NCBI GenBank assembly: GCA_024103195.1
Contig: JAGFIW010000089.1
Location: forward strand, 1-43,059
Source of the DNA: Saprospiraceae bacterium
Lineage (GTDB): Bacteria > Bacteroidota > Bacteroidia > Chitinophagales > Saprospiraceae
Reading direction: 5' to 3'
DNA: 43,059 nucleotides
The position numbers and the translations under genes are program-made. Of this stretch, positions 16,763-25,160 are shown one piece after another. The first letter of the stretch is position 1; each line of letters begins with the position of its first letter. Below the pieces are notes generated by a model, which searched no databases, was not told the origin of the DNA, and saw nothing but the letters and a program-made list of their open reading frames with translations.

Positions 16763-16770
16763 CGAAATTA
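16763..16770 (-). promoter_or_regulatory. -7-like element for the Crp/Fnr gene
   Basis: The minus strand reads TAATTTCG, one mismatch to TAnnTTTG, 20 nt before the ATG at 16742 and downstream of the stop of the PD40 gene. Confidence 0.4.
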
Positions 16771-16782
16771 CGGTTTGGAGGC

Positions 16783-18090
16783 TTATTCCGGGGAGGGACT
16801 TTCCCCAATTTCCCTGCGGGAGACGCTTTCGGCCTCCCAGTAATACAGGTCGTCATCTCCCCCATCCCGGGTAGAACTGAAATATCCCCATTCTCCGCCC
16901 GGATCGAGATAAAAGGTGATGTCGTCCATGGGACTGTTGAGGGGACGGCCCAGATTGCGCGGAGGCTCCCAACCGCCCGCACCGTCGGGCAGGGCTACAA
17001 AAAGGTCATATCCGCCGAAACCGGCATGACCACGGGAGGCAAAGAACAAACGGCCCTGTCGGTCGAAGAAAGGGAAGGCATCGTGGGCGGCCGTGTTGAG
17101 CGGAAAGCCGGGATTGAATGGCCGGGACCAGTCATCATCCTGTCTTCGGCACATCCATAGATCCAGACCGCCCTCACCTCCCCCGCGATCACTGGCAAAG
17201 ATAAACAGCTGCCCGTCCGGCGAAACGGCCGGATGCATCATGTTGTACCCCTCGTTGGCGAAGGAAACCGGCTCGGGCCGGGTCCAGCGATCGTCTCCGG
17301 CTTGCCTGGCCGTAAACAACTGAAGCGGATACAAGCCCCTGTCATTGGGAGAGGAAGCATTTCGCGTAAACCACACGGTCTGGCTGTCCCGCGAAAAAAC
17401 GGCATATCCGGCATGCAGGTTTTGGGCATTCAGGCGTCCCGACCAGGGTTCGGGCTCCGTCCAGGTCGAATCCGTGAGCGGGCGGGTGAAAAACAAATGG
17501 AGAAAATGGCGGCCCGTCCAGGCGGATTTTTCCTGGAGGAGGCGCACACCCGGAGAGCGGTCGGAGGTGAAGACCAGACCTCCGTTCCAGGGCACGGCCG
17601 CGTGATCGTCGGCATCGGGCACATTGACGGGTATGGGTAGGTAGCGGACAGCGCCGAAGAACGGTGGAATGTCGCCGACAATCAAACAGGCCTCCGCCCG
17701 CTTCAGAGACAGGCTGTCGCCCGGATTCGACGCCGCATACCGGAGAAACCAGTTGCGGGCTTCTTCATAACGACCGTTGGCCATCAGCGATTCGGCATAC
17801 AGAAACCACATCTCTTCCTTCACCTTTCCGGTGGCCACGGCCGTATCCAGGAGGGCGACCGCCTTTTCCCACTGATTGGTCAGTCGGTAGGCCTGGGCCA
17901 GCTTTTGGGCAGGGGCAGCGCGGAATTGCTCCCGAAGTCCCTGCTCGTACAGGGGAATGGCCTTGTAGTATGCTTTTTCGCGATACCATTTGTCCGCCTT
18001 CCGCCCATCGGCTTTCTGCGCTGCCACATGACCCCACCACGGACCCAGAGAAAACAAGAGGATCAACAGCCTTGTTGTACCTTTATCCAT
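16783..18090 (-). CDS. TPR and PD40 (WD40-like propeller) envelope protein
   Basis: A 435-residue protein with a signal peptide (cleavage near residue 24, HVAAQ), TPR-like helices (about 28-140: KAYYKAIPLYEQGLREQF, ANGRYEEARNWFLRYAASNPG) and a PD40 beta-propeller (about 155-425) with repeated motifs such as PAVSPDGQLFIFASDRGGGEGG, GRLFFASRGHAGFGGYDLFV and WGYFSSTRDGGDDDLYYW. This is the N-terminal architecture of Bacteroidota OmpA-family proteins of the PorE type, but the C-terminal peptidoglycan-binding OmpA domain is absent and the protein ends cleanly after the propeller. It is probably periplasmic or extracellular; its role is unknown. Confidence 0.85.
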   Translation of the reverse strand: MDKGTTRLLILLFSLGPWWGHVAAQKADGRKADKWYREKAYYKAIPLYEQGLREQFRAAPAQKLAQAYRLTNQWEKAVALLDTAVATGKVKEEMWFLYAESLMANGRYEEARNWFLRYAASNPGDSLSLKRAEACLIVGDIPPFFGAVRYLPIPVNVPDADDHAAVPWNGGLVFTSDRSPGVRLLQEKSAWTGRHFLHLFFTRPLTDSTWTEPEPWSGRLNAQNLHAGYAVFSRDSQTVWFTRNASSPNDRGLYPLQLFTARQAGDDRWTRPEPVSFANEGYNMMHPAVSPDGQLFIFASDRGGGEGGLDLWMCRRQDDDWSRPFNPGFPLNTAAHDAFPFFDRQGRLFFASRGHAGFGGYDLFVALPDGAGGWEPPRNLGRPLNSPMDDITFYLDPGGEWGYFSSTRDGGDDDLYYWEAESVSRREIGESPSPE

Positions 18091-18143
18091 ATGGGTCGGG
18101 TATTCCCAACCATAACGCCAACGATCCCCAAATTGATGTCATC

Positions 18144-18824
18144 ATGCGCACACTGATTCTTCTCGCCGCTCTTCTGGCTCCCCTGTTCGTTTCTGCGCAG
18201 GAGAGGCCCAGGTACGACATTTATGAAAGCAGCCGGGATTTCCTCACCGGACCTGCCAATGCGATGGTCATGGAATTGCCCGGTGTCAGGGAAAAAATGG
18301 CCGAAAAAGTCTGGGAGGATTATTTCGACAAGCTGAAAGGCCGGGCCAAGCGGTCCAAAGAGATCAAGGGACATGTGTTTCCCGAAGTGGAAATCTATCC
18401 GATCGGCGGGTATGACAAGATGAACGTGTATTACCGCCTGGAGGAAAGCAAAGAAAAAACGACCCTTACCGTCTGGTTTGACCGGAAAGGCGGCGTGCTG
18501 CGGTCGGATGAGGATGCCGCCGCTTTCCGGGAGGCGGTCAAATTTTTGGAAGATTACGGTCTCCAGGTACATATCGCCCAAGTGCAGGAAGAGCTCGAAG
18601 CCGAAGAAAAGAACCTCAAAAACCTGGAAAAGGACATGGACAGGCTCAAAAGGGACCACGACGGCTATCAGCGCGATATCGAACAGGCCCGCGAACGCAT
18701 AGCCAAAGCCGAACAACAAACCATCGACAACGTCAAGGAACAGGGCCGCATGCAGGAGATGATCCGGCAACAACAGGATAAGGTCAAAGAGGTACAGGAG
18801 CGAATCCGGCAGCTCCAGCGCTGA
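18144..18824 (+). CDS. Secreted coiled-coil protein of unknown function
   Basis: A 226-residue protein with a clear signal peptide (MRTLILLAALLAPLFVSAQ). The middle region (about 20-140) is a compact alpha/beta domain ending near FLEDYGLQVHIAQV. A long charged coiled coil runs from about 143 to the C-terminus (EELEAEEKNLKNLEKDMDRL, KDEV-like heptads). I do not recognise the family, though similar short secreted coiled-coil proteins are common in Bacteroidota. The start is the ATG at 18144, just before the hydrophobic signal. It is divergent from the PD40 gene, with 53 nt between them. Confidence 0.8.
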   Translation: MRTLILLAALLAPLFVSAQERPRYDIYESSRDFLTGPANAMVMELPGVREKMAEKVWEDYFDKLKGRAKRSKEIKGHVFPEVEIYPIGGYDKMNVYYRLEESKEKTTLTVWFDRKGGVLRSDEDAAAFREAVKFLEDYGLQVHIAQVQEELEAEEKNLKNLEKDMDRLKRDHDGYQRDIEQARERIAKAEQQTIDNVKEQGRMQEMIRQQQDKVKEVQERIRQLQR

Positions 18825-18868
18825 TGCCCGACCTCCCGCCCGACGGTTTTCGCCGTGCATGGGTTCCA

Positions 18869-18889
18869 CCCGCTGGTGCGGGAATTTTT
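18869..18889 (+). terminator. Possible weak intrinsic terminator after the coiled-coil gene
   Basis: CCCGC-TGGT-GCGGG forms a 5-bp GC stem, followed after AA by five T. It is short, and lies 45 nt after the stop at 18824. Confidence 0.35.
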
Positions 18890-19096
18890 CCACATCCGTC
18901 ACCGGAATGCCGGCTTTGAAACTCCGGTCCCTGACCATATCCTTTTTGCGTTTTCCGGGTTCCGGCCGGTTTATGGGAATAATGAGATTCCTCAAAGCGA
19001 CCCTGGGTCATCAAGGCACCCGGGTTATGCACATTTGATTGTGGAAAACCTTGAGAGGCCGGACACCCCGCCGGGCGATTCGCCCGGTGTCGTTCG

Positions 19097-19104
19097 TACC
19101 TTTG
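19097..19104 (+). promoter_or_regulatory. Bacteroidota -7 element for dnaB
   Basis: TACCTTTG, a full match to TAnnTTTG, 17 nt before the ATG at 19122. A CCGGGCG-ATT-CGCCCGG hairpin (19071-19087) covers the place where the -33 element would be. Confidence 0.65.
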
Positions 19105-19121
19105 TGCAGCAACCCCCCGAC

Positions 19122-20648
19122 ATGGCAGACAAACCGGCATTCAAAGACAAACAGACCGATCCGCGTATTCGCCGTCAACGCGATGCGGACATGTCCAACA
19201 TGGTTTTCGGGAAACTGCCACCCCAGAACCGCGACCTGGAAGAAGTCGTTCTGGGCGCTTTGATGATCGACAAGGAAGCGCTGCCCATGGTGCTGGAGAT
19301 CCTGCGGCCGGAGACATTTTATGTCGATGCCCATCAGCACATCTATCAAGCCATGATCCAGTTATTCGATCACTCCAAGCCGGTCGACATGCTGACGGTC
19401 ACCGAAGAACTGCGCAAGATGGGCAAGCTGGAAGCGATCGGCGGTCCCTATACATTGGTCGAACTGACCAACCGGGTGGCCAGTGCCGCCAACATCGAAT
19501 ACCACTCCCGAATTCTTGCCCAAAAACACATCCAACGGGAACTCATCCGCATCTCCAACAAGACCATCCGGGATGCCTATGAAGACACAACGGATGTATT
19601 TGACCTCCTCGATGAGGCGGAAGCCGGACTGTTCAGCATCACCCAGACCAACATCAGCAAAAGCTACGAACCCCTGGGCGCCCTGAGTGGCAAGGCGCTC
19701 AAGCTGATCGAAGAGCTCTCCCAAAAGGAAGACGGCATGACGGGTGTCCCCTCCGGATTCCGCGACCTGGACAACCTCACGGCCGGCTGGCAGCCTTCCG
19801 ACCTGATCATCATCGCCGCCCGTCCATCCATGGGTAAGACGGCCTTCACACTGAGTCTGGCGCGGAATGCCGCTGTGGAATACGGCAAACCGGTCGCCTT
19901 TTTTTCGCTGGAAATGGGAAGTACCCAGCTCGCGATGCGCCTTATTTCTGCCGAAGCGGAAGTAAAAGGCGATCGCCTGCGGAACGGAAAACTCCAGGGC
20001 GAGCAGGAATGGGAAAGGGTGCGATCCGCCATCTCCAAGTTCAGCGATGTACCCATATTCATCGATGACACACCGGCCATCAACATTTTCGAGCTGCGCG
20101 CCAAATGCCGCCGGCTCCGCAAGCAACACGGCATCGAACTGGTGATCATCGATTACCTGCAGCTCATGTCCGGCACCGGCGACAGCAAAGGCAACCGCGA
20201 ACAGGAAGTGAGCGCCATTTCACGAGCCTTGAAAGGCATGGCCAAGGAACTCGAGATCCCCGTTATCGCCCTGTCCCAGTTGAGCCGGAACGTGGAAAAT
20301 CGCGGCGGCATCAAACGTCCCATGTTGTCGGACCTCCGGGAATCCGGTGCCATTGAACAGGACGCGGATATCGTGACTTTCTTGTTCCGACCGGAATACT
20401 ATGGCATGTACCAGGATGATGAAGGGCGCGATACCACCGGGCTTACTGAAGTGATCGTCGCCAAGCACCGCAATGGTGCGGTGGATACGGTGCGCCTGCG
20501 GTTCACGAAGGATTTCGCCCGGTTCAGTGATTGGGACGACCTCCACTTTGATGATCTGCCCATGCCCGACCCGATGAGCAATCCGGGCGGTCATTTCGGG
20601 GTCATTACGCGGTCCTCGCGGATGAATGACGAAGACGTCCCTTTCTGA
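19122..20648 (+). CDS. dnaB: Replicative DNA helicase DnaB
   Basis: A 508-residue hexameric helicase that unwinds DNA at the replication fork. The N-terminal DnaB domain (about 33-135: LPPQNRDLEEVVLGALMID, RPETFYVDAHQHIYQAM) is followed by a linker and the RecA-like DnaB_C domain with Walker A IAARPSMGKTAF (about 231-242), LEMGSTQLAMRLIS, Walker B LVIIDYLQLM, and SQLSRNVENR with LSDLRESGAIEQDAD. The C-terminus ends MNDEDVPF, a typical acidic tail. No intein is present. The ATG at 19122 is placed just after a -7 element. The gene appears to be transcribed alone. Confidence 0.97.
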   Translation: MADKPAFKDKQTDPRIRRQRDADMSNMVFGKLPPQNRDLEEVVLGALMIDKEALPMVLEILRPETFYVDAHQHIYQAMIQLFDHSKPVDMLTVTEELRKMGKLEAIGGPYTLVELTNRVASAANIEYHSRILAQKHIQRELIRISNKTIRDAYEDTTDVFDLLDEAEAGLFSITQTNISKSYEPLGALSGKALKLIEELSQKEDGMTGVPSGFRDLDNLTAGWQPSDLIIIAARPSMGKTAFTLSLARNAAVEYGKPVAFFSLEMGSTQLAMRLISAEAEVKGDRLRNGKLQGEQEWERVRSAISKFSDVPIFIDDTPAINIFELRAKCRRLRKQHGIELVIIDYLQLMSGTGDSKGNREQEVSAISRALKGMAKELEIPVIALSQLSRNVENRGGIKRPMLSDLRESGAIEQDADIVTFLFRPEYYGMYQDDEGRDTTGLTEVIVAKHRNGAVDTVRLRFTKDFARFSDWDDLHFDDLPMPDPMSNPGGHFGVITRSSRMNDEDVPF

Positions 20649-20688
20649 CGTCCCTGTCCCGTCATTCGCATCAATGCCCTGCAGCCCT

Positions 20689-20696
20689 TACCTTTG
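20689..20696 (+). promoter_or_regulatory. Bacteroidota -7 element for pheS-hisS
   Basis: TACCTTTG, a full match to TAnnTTTG, 18 nt before the pheS ATG at 20715. It rules out the in-frame TTG at 20694 as a start. Confidence 0.65.
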
Positions 20697-20714
20697 CGGC
20701 GTCAAACCGCCTCC

Positions 20715-21752
20715 ATGTCTGCTACCTTGTTCGACCAGGTCGAAGCCCTGATGGCCGAAATCGGTAAAGCCCAACCCTCGAGTGCCGATGAGCTGGAGCA
20801 GTTCCGCATCCGGTTTCTCGGCTCGAAAAACATCCTGAAGCCCCTTTTTGGCGAGATCAAGCAGATCGAGCCGGCCCGGAAAAAGGAATACGGGCAGTTG
20901 GTCAACCGGGCCAAGGAAGAGGCAGAGGCCAAATATGCCGAATGGCAGGCCGTCTTTGCCCGCGAAAAGCGACAGTCTGCCTATGCCGGCATGGACCTGA
21001 CTGCCCCGGGTGAACCCCGACCACTGGGATCCCGCCATCCGGTCTCGCTGGTCATGCAGGAGATGATTGCCATTTTCGGGAGAATCGGTTTTTCGGTAGC
21101 CGACGACCGCGAAATCGAGGACGACTGGCACAACTTCACGGCCATGAACACCCCGGAGGACCACCCGGCCCGCGACATGCAGGACACCTTTTATGTCGTG
21201 GATGCTCCGGGTATGTTGCTCCGCACCCATACTTCCAGCGTACAGGCCAGGGTCATGACGTCCCGCAAACCGCCCATCCGGATCATCGCTCCGGGCAGGG
21301 TGTACCGCAACGAGACCATCTCCGCCCGGTCCCATTGCCAGTTCCACCAGATTGAAGGTCTATATATTGACGAAGGCGTCAGCTTTGCCGATCTCAAGCA
21401 GACGCTCCTTCACTTTGTCCGGGAATTTTACGGGAAGGACCGGAAAATCCGTCTGCGTCCCTCCTACTTTCCCTTTACGGAGCCCAGTGCCGAGATGGAC
21501 GTTTACATGGGATTGGAGACGGAGAAGGACCGCCGGATTACCAAAGGCACCGGCTGGCTGGAGGTCCTCGGATGCGGGATGGTCGATCCCGCCGTTCTCC
21601 ACAATTGCGGTATAGACCCTGAGCGCTATACGGGTTATGCTTTCGGAATCGGTATCGAGCGCACGGCCATGCTCCGCTACAACATCGAGGACATCCGACT
21701 GATGTTCGAGAACGACATCCGGTTTCTCCGCCAATTCGACGCTGTCGTATGA
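20715..21752 (+). CDS. pheS: Phenylalanine-tRNA ligase alpha subunit
   Basis: A 345-residue catalytic subunit of phenylalanyl-tRNA synthetase. It has the N-terminal coiled coil (about 1-85: FRIRFLGSKNILKPLFGEIK) and then the class II core: LGSRHPVSLVMQEMI, motif 1 region GFSVADDREIEDDWHNF, motif 2 PGRVYRNETISARSHCQFHQ, and motif 3 GFGIGIERTAML-like sequence (YAFGIGIERTAMLRYNIEDI). GTGWLEVLGCGMV is conserved. The partner pheT is not in the window. Its last 4 nt overlap hisS, so both genes share a transcript. Confidence 0.97.
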   Translation: MSATLFDQVEALMAEIGKAQPSSADELEQFRIRFLGSKNILKPLFGEIKQIEPARKKEYGQLVNRAKEEAEAKYAEWQAVFAREKRQSAYAGMDLTAPGEPRPLGSRHPVSLVMQEMIAIFGRIGFSVADDREIEDDWHNFTAMNTPEDHPARDMQDTFYVVDAPGMLLRTHTSSVQARVMTSRKPPIRIIAPGRVYRNETISARSHCQFHQIEGLYIDEGVSFADLKQTLLHFVREFYGKDRKIRLRPSYFPFTEPSAEMDVYMGLETEKDRRITKGTGWLEVLGCGMVDPAVLHNCGIDPERYTGYAFGIGIERTAMLRYNIEDIRLMFENDIRFLRQFDAVV

Positions 21753-23104
21753 AACCAACCCTCCCCAAAGGCACCAGGGATCTCGGTCCCGATCAGGTGG
21801 ACCGTCGCCAGCACATTTTCGGCGTCATCCGCGAGGCTTTCGTGCGCCGGGGATACCGGCCCCTGGAAACACCCGCCATGGAAAGCCTGGATACCTTGAC
21901 CGGCAAATACGGGGAGGAAGGCGACCAATTGCTTTTCAAGATCCTGAACAATGGCGATTATCTCGCCAAAGCCGATCCGGCCGCCCTGGAATCACGGGAT
22001 TCGGCCCTTCTTACCCGCTCCATCGCCAAACGGGGTTTGCGCTACGACCTCACGGTGCCTTTTGCCCGCTACGTGGCCATGAACCAGCATTTGTTGTCCT
22101 TTCCGTTCAAGCGCTATCAGATCCAACCCGTGTGGAGAGCCGATCGCCCCCAGAAAGGCCGCTACCAGGAATTCTTTCAGTGCGATGCGGACGTCATCGG
22201 CTCCTCTTCCCTGATGTACGAAGCCGAATTGATCCGTGTCTATGACGAGGTTTTCCATGCCCTAGGCATCCCGGTGGAGATCCGGATCAACCACAGGCGT
22301 CTTTTGCAGGGACTGGCCCGGATCTGCCGCCTGGAATCGCATTGGCAGACCCTGACGACTGCGATGGACAAAGCCGACAAAATCGGCTGGGACGGGGTGC
22401 AGGCCGAACTGATCCGGCACGGGCTCCCTGCCGAATTGGTGGACCGTGCCATCCGACTCCTGCAGTCATCACCGTCCGGCGCCAGGGATGCCGACCTCGC
22501 CGCCGACCCCGACGGGGCGGCCGGTTTGTCGGAACTCGCCGAAATCCGCACCTATCTGGGGAGTGCCCCACTGCACAACCGGCTTGTCGATGACCTGACC
22601 CTGGCGAGGGGACTCTCCTATTATACAGGGGCCATCCTTGAAGTCAAGGCGACCGAGGTGGCAATGGGAAGTCTGGGCGGCGGCGGACGGTATGCCGACC
22701 TTACGGGTCTCTTCGGGTTGCCCGGAATGTCCGGTGTTGGCATTTCGTTCGGGGCCGACCGGATCTACGATGTCATGGAGGAACAGCGTCTTTTTCCTGC
22801 CTCCGCTCTGCACCGGCTCCAGGTATTGGTCCTTTGTCTCGATGCCGAAGGTCATGCCGAATCCTACCGGCTGACCGAGAGCCTCCGCGCTTCCGGGATT
22901 ATCGCCGACCTTTATCCCGAGGCGGCCAAGCTGCAAAAAATGATGAAATACGCCGATTCCATCGGTGCCGGACACGTTTTGATCATCGGGGAGGAGGAGC
23001 GGGCTTCCGGCCTCTATACATTGAGACACATGGCGGAAGGCATTCAGCAAAAGCTTGATCTGAAAGGAATTATACATGCGTTAACTGCCCCGACGAATTG
23101 TTAA
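21749..23104 (+). CDS. hisS: Histidine-tRNA ligase
   Basis: A 451-residue class II synthetase charging tRNA-His. It starts with LPKGTRDLGPDQ, typical of the family. Further motifs: RYDLTVPFARYVAMN (motif 1/2 region), PFKRYQIQPVWRADRPQKGRYQEFFQCDAD (motif 2), LARGLSYYTGAILEV (histidine A-type motif) and GGGGRYADLTGLFG with GVGISFGADRIYDVM (motif 3). The C-terminal anticodon-binding domain follows (about 345-445). The ATG overlaps the pheS stop by 4 nt (ATGA), indicating translational coupling. Confidence 0.96.
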   Translation: MKPTLPKGTRDLGPDQVDRRQHIFGVIREAFVRRGYRPLETPAMESLDTLTGKYGEEGDQLLFKILNNGDYLAKADPAALESRDSALLTRSIAKRGLRYDLTVPFARYVAMNQHLLSFPFKRYQIQPVWRADRPQKGRYQEFFQCDADVIGSSSLMYEAELIRVYDEVFHALGIPVEIRINHRRLLQGLARICRLESHWQTLTTAMDKADKIGWDGVQAELIRHGLPAELVDRAIRLLQSSPSGARDADLAADPDGAAGLSELAEIRTYLGSAPLHNRLVDDLTLARGLSYYTGAILEVKATEVAMGSLGGGGRYADLTGLFGLPGMSGVGISFGADRIYDVMEEQRLFPASALHRLQVLVLCLDAEGHAESYRLTESLRASGIIADLYPEAAKLQKMMKYADSIGAGHVLIIGEEERASGLYTLRHMAEGIQQKLDLKGIIHALTAPTNC

Positions 23105-23141
23105 CCCATCGTTAAAGGTGGCGCGATGTAGGTTGAGGCCG

Positions 23142-23149
23142 TATCTTTG
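23142..23149 (+). promoter_or_regulatory. Bacteroidota -7 element for the lytic transglycosylase gene
   Basis: TATCTTTG, a full match to TAnnTTTG, 42 nt before the ATG at 23192 and 37 nt after the hisS stop. Confidence 0.65.
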
Positions 23150-23191
23150 CATTTCGAACCAAGCGCACTGACTGCGCCCATTCCTTTACGA

Positions 23192-24658
23192 ATGCACAAC
23201 CCGATGGCGCGAACCGCAATGATCATCCTGTGCCTCTGGCTGTCGGCAGGCAGTCCACTGGCAGCGGGAAACGGGAGCCCCGCCGGCGACCGTGACAAAG
23301 AAGTCCCCGCCTGGTCTGAGGAAGAGATCCGGGCAAGGTTCAAGACCATGCCCAGTATCTTCACCAAGCGTTTCTCGGAGGAGACCCGGCGTCAGATCCG
23401 GATTTACGTCCATTCGCGGAGATCGTTTGCCGAAGACTTGCTCGGCCGGGGCTCCGTCTATTTTCCCATCATCGAGCAATACCTCAAGCAGTACGGGCTC
23501 CCTCTGGAACTCAAGGTCCTCCCCATCATCGAGACCAATTTCAACCCCTTGGCCGTATCGCAGGCCGGAGCAGCCGGCTTGTGGCAATTCATGGAGGGTA
23601 CGGCGGAGGTCATGGGCCTGAGTACCGGGCGCGATCTGGACGAGCGGATCGACATCCATCGCTCTACCGAAGCGGCGGTACAGTACCTCGCTTTGCTCTA
23701 TAACAAATACCAGGATTGGGCGCTGGCTCTGGCCGCTTACAATTGTGGCCCCCGGTATGTCAACCGGGCCATCCGGAGAGGCAAGTCGAGGGATTTCTGG
23801 ACCATTGCGCGCTATTTGCCCCGGGAAACCCAAAAGTATGTCCCCCGGTTTCTGGCCGCTTCCTACCTCGTGCATTTTTACCACGAACATGCGCTGGCCC
23901 CTGCCCTGCCCGACCTCGATCTCCAACTCACGCAGGACGTGCGTCTGCCGGCCGCCATCTGTCTTTCCGACCTGGCCCGCATCGCCCAAACGCCCCTCGA
24001 GGTGTTGCAGCGTCTGAATCCCGCCTATGGCGACGGCTGTCTGCCCCGCGACCCCAAAGGACCCCTGGTCACGTTGCCCAAACGGTCGGTCGGATTTGTA
24101 CTGGGATACATGAACCTACCCGAAGAAGGCCGCAAATATTTTCCGGAACTGGAAAAAGGATTTGACGGCCCGGCGCCGGCGCCGGTGATCGAGGATTATT
24201 CCGTGGTGTATTACGCCCCCATGCCGGAAGAATCCCTGTCCGATGTCGCCGCGTTGTTTGACGTGGAGGAAAGTCTCATCCTGTTGTGGAACGGCCTGGA
24301 GCCGGAGCCCCGGTTTGACGGTGAGCGGGAATTGATGATTTACCTGCCCATCCGCCGCCCCTTCCACCTGCCCAAAAGCCATTTCAGCCGGTTGCCGCGA
24401 TACAGCCGCGAAAGGCTGAGCCCCATGTCTGCCGAACCGGACGGCAACGATCCGGCAACGCTGATGATGGATGCCATCCGGCCACAGCGGTTCTGGCACC
24501 ATACCATGGGACTCGGGGAGAGCCTCGGCGAACTCTGCCGGCGCTACCGCATTGCTGACGTGCAATTGCTGCATGCCTGCAATCCTGCTGCCCTTTGGTC
24601 CCCGGGGGAGGTCATCCGGATCCCAAGACCGGACGAAGACATGGCCGTTCGTCCCTGA
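23192..24658 (+). CDS. Lytic transglycosylase with LysM-like domains (MltD type)
   Basis: A 488-residue cell-wall enzyme that cleaves peptidoglycan glycan strands to anhydro-muropeptides. A signal peptide (about 6-25) is followed by an SLT domain (about 88-225): catalytic Glu114 in PIIETNFNP, AGAAGLWQFMEGTA, DERIDIHRSTEAAVQYL and ALALAAYNCGP. C-terminal segments at about 255-300, 340-385 and 425-475 look like two or three divergent LysM repeats (SLGELCRRYRIADVQLLHACNP, LIRIP-type ends). It is periplasmic or anchored in the envelope. Starts at 23192 or 23204 are both possible. The stop is 3 nt from the convergent DUF2007-like gene. Confidence 0.92.
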   Translation: MHNPMARTAMIILCLWLSAGSPLAAGNGSPAGDRDKEVPAWSEEEIRARFKTMPSIFTKRFSEETRRQIRIYVHSRRSFAEDLLGRGSVYFPIIEQYLKQYGLPLELKVLPIIETNFNPLAVSQAGAAGLWQFMEGTAEVMGLSTGRDLDERIDIHRSTEAAVQYLALLYNKYQDWALALAAYNCGPRYVNRAIRRGKSRDFWTIARYLPRETQKYVPRFLAASYLVHFYHEHALAPALPDLDLQLTQDVRLPAAICLSDLARIAQTPLEVLQRLNPAYGDGCLPRDPKGPLVTLPKRSVGFVLGYMNLPEEGRKYFPELEKGFDGPAPAPVIEDYSVVYYAPMPEESLSDVAALFDVEESLILLWNGLEPEPRFDGERELMIYLPIRRPFHLPKSHFSRLPRYSRERLSPMSAEPDGNDPATLMMDAIRPQRFWHHTMGLGESLGELCRRYRIADVQLLHACNPAALWSPGEVIRIPRPDEDMAVRP

Positions 24659-24661
24659 CCC

Positions 24662-24997
24662 TCATCCGCTGACCAGAAGCAGGAGGATCAACAACGCCAA
24701 ACCAATCCACAGCCATAGCCGGTAACGCCCTCTGCGCTGCCGCTGCCGCAGCCAGGCAATTTCGCGGGCGCTGATCTCCCGGTAATCCTCGACCTCGTCC
24801 GGCGGGTGGGCATCCAGGATGTGCTTCACCCGCTCCGCATCCGAGGGATGTACCCACAATTCGACCTCGAAGGTCGAAAGGGGCATGATCTGGTTCATGG
24901 TGTTGTTGCGCAGCACAGCCGGAATCCCTTCAGCCCTGAGCAGGGCCATGGCAATGCCGGCTTCATCGGCGCGTGCATAGGTGCGGATCCGTTCCAT
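24662..24997 (-). CDS. DUF2007-like protein with C-terminal membrane anchor
   Basis: A 111-residue protein. Its N-terminal about 65 residues (IRTYARADEAGIAMALLRAEGIPAVLRN, ELWVHPSDAERVKHIL) resemble the DUF2007 / putative signal-transducing domain, and it ends in a basic stretch (RQRQRRGRYR) and one membrane helix (LWLWIGLALLILLLLVSG). Small proteins of this kind are widespread in Bacteroidota; the function is unknown. I chose the second ATG (24997), which has AGGG just upstream; 25003 is an alternative. Confidence 0.75.
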   Translation of the reverse strand: MERIRTYARADEAGIAMALLRAEGIPAVLRNNTMNQIMPLSTFEVELWVHPSDAERVKHILDAHPPDEVEDYREISAREIAWLRQRQRRGRYRLWLWIGLALLILLLLVSG

Positions 24998-25117
24998 GGG
25001 CATCCCTGGTAGCCGTCAAGACCCGGTCAGAGGGTCAAAAGGGAAGGCCTCTCCGGGCCTATTTCGCTGTATCCTCAATTTTTTTGCCGGTTTCTTTCCT
25101 AACTTATTGATTATGCC

Positions 25118-25125
25118 TATCTTTG
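25118..25125 (+). promoter_or_regulatory. Bacteroidota -7 element for the rpsF-rpsR-rplI operon
   Basis: TATCTTTG, a full match to TAnnTTTG, 35 nt before the rpsF ATG, in an AT-rich stretch unlike its surroundings. This is the best promoter in the window. Confidence 0.75.
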
Positions 25126-25160
25126 CAGCCATTTTCTGTAAAACTAATCCATAATCAGAC

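Larger units (their letters stand above)
18825..19121 (+). other. Non-coding interval between the coiled-coil gene and dnaB
   Basis: No convincing coding region is seen on either strand. It holds a weak terminator-like hairpin (18869-18889), a GC-rich hairpin (19071-19087) and the dnaB -7 element (19097-19104). The frame upstream of the dnaB ATG stays open but has no helicase-like content. Confidence 0.5.

Noticed and set aside
19071..19087. GC-rich hairpin upstream of dnaB considered as a terminator
   Set aside because: No T-run follows and it lies directly at the dnaB promoter; it may be chance in GC-rich DNA.
24170..24190. GGCGCCGGCGCCGG self-complementary stretch
   Set aside because: It sits inside the transglycosylase coding sequence and encodes a PAPAP linker; no flanking structure suggests a site.
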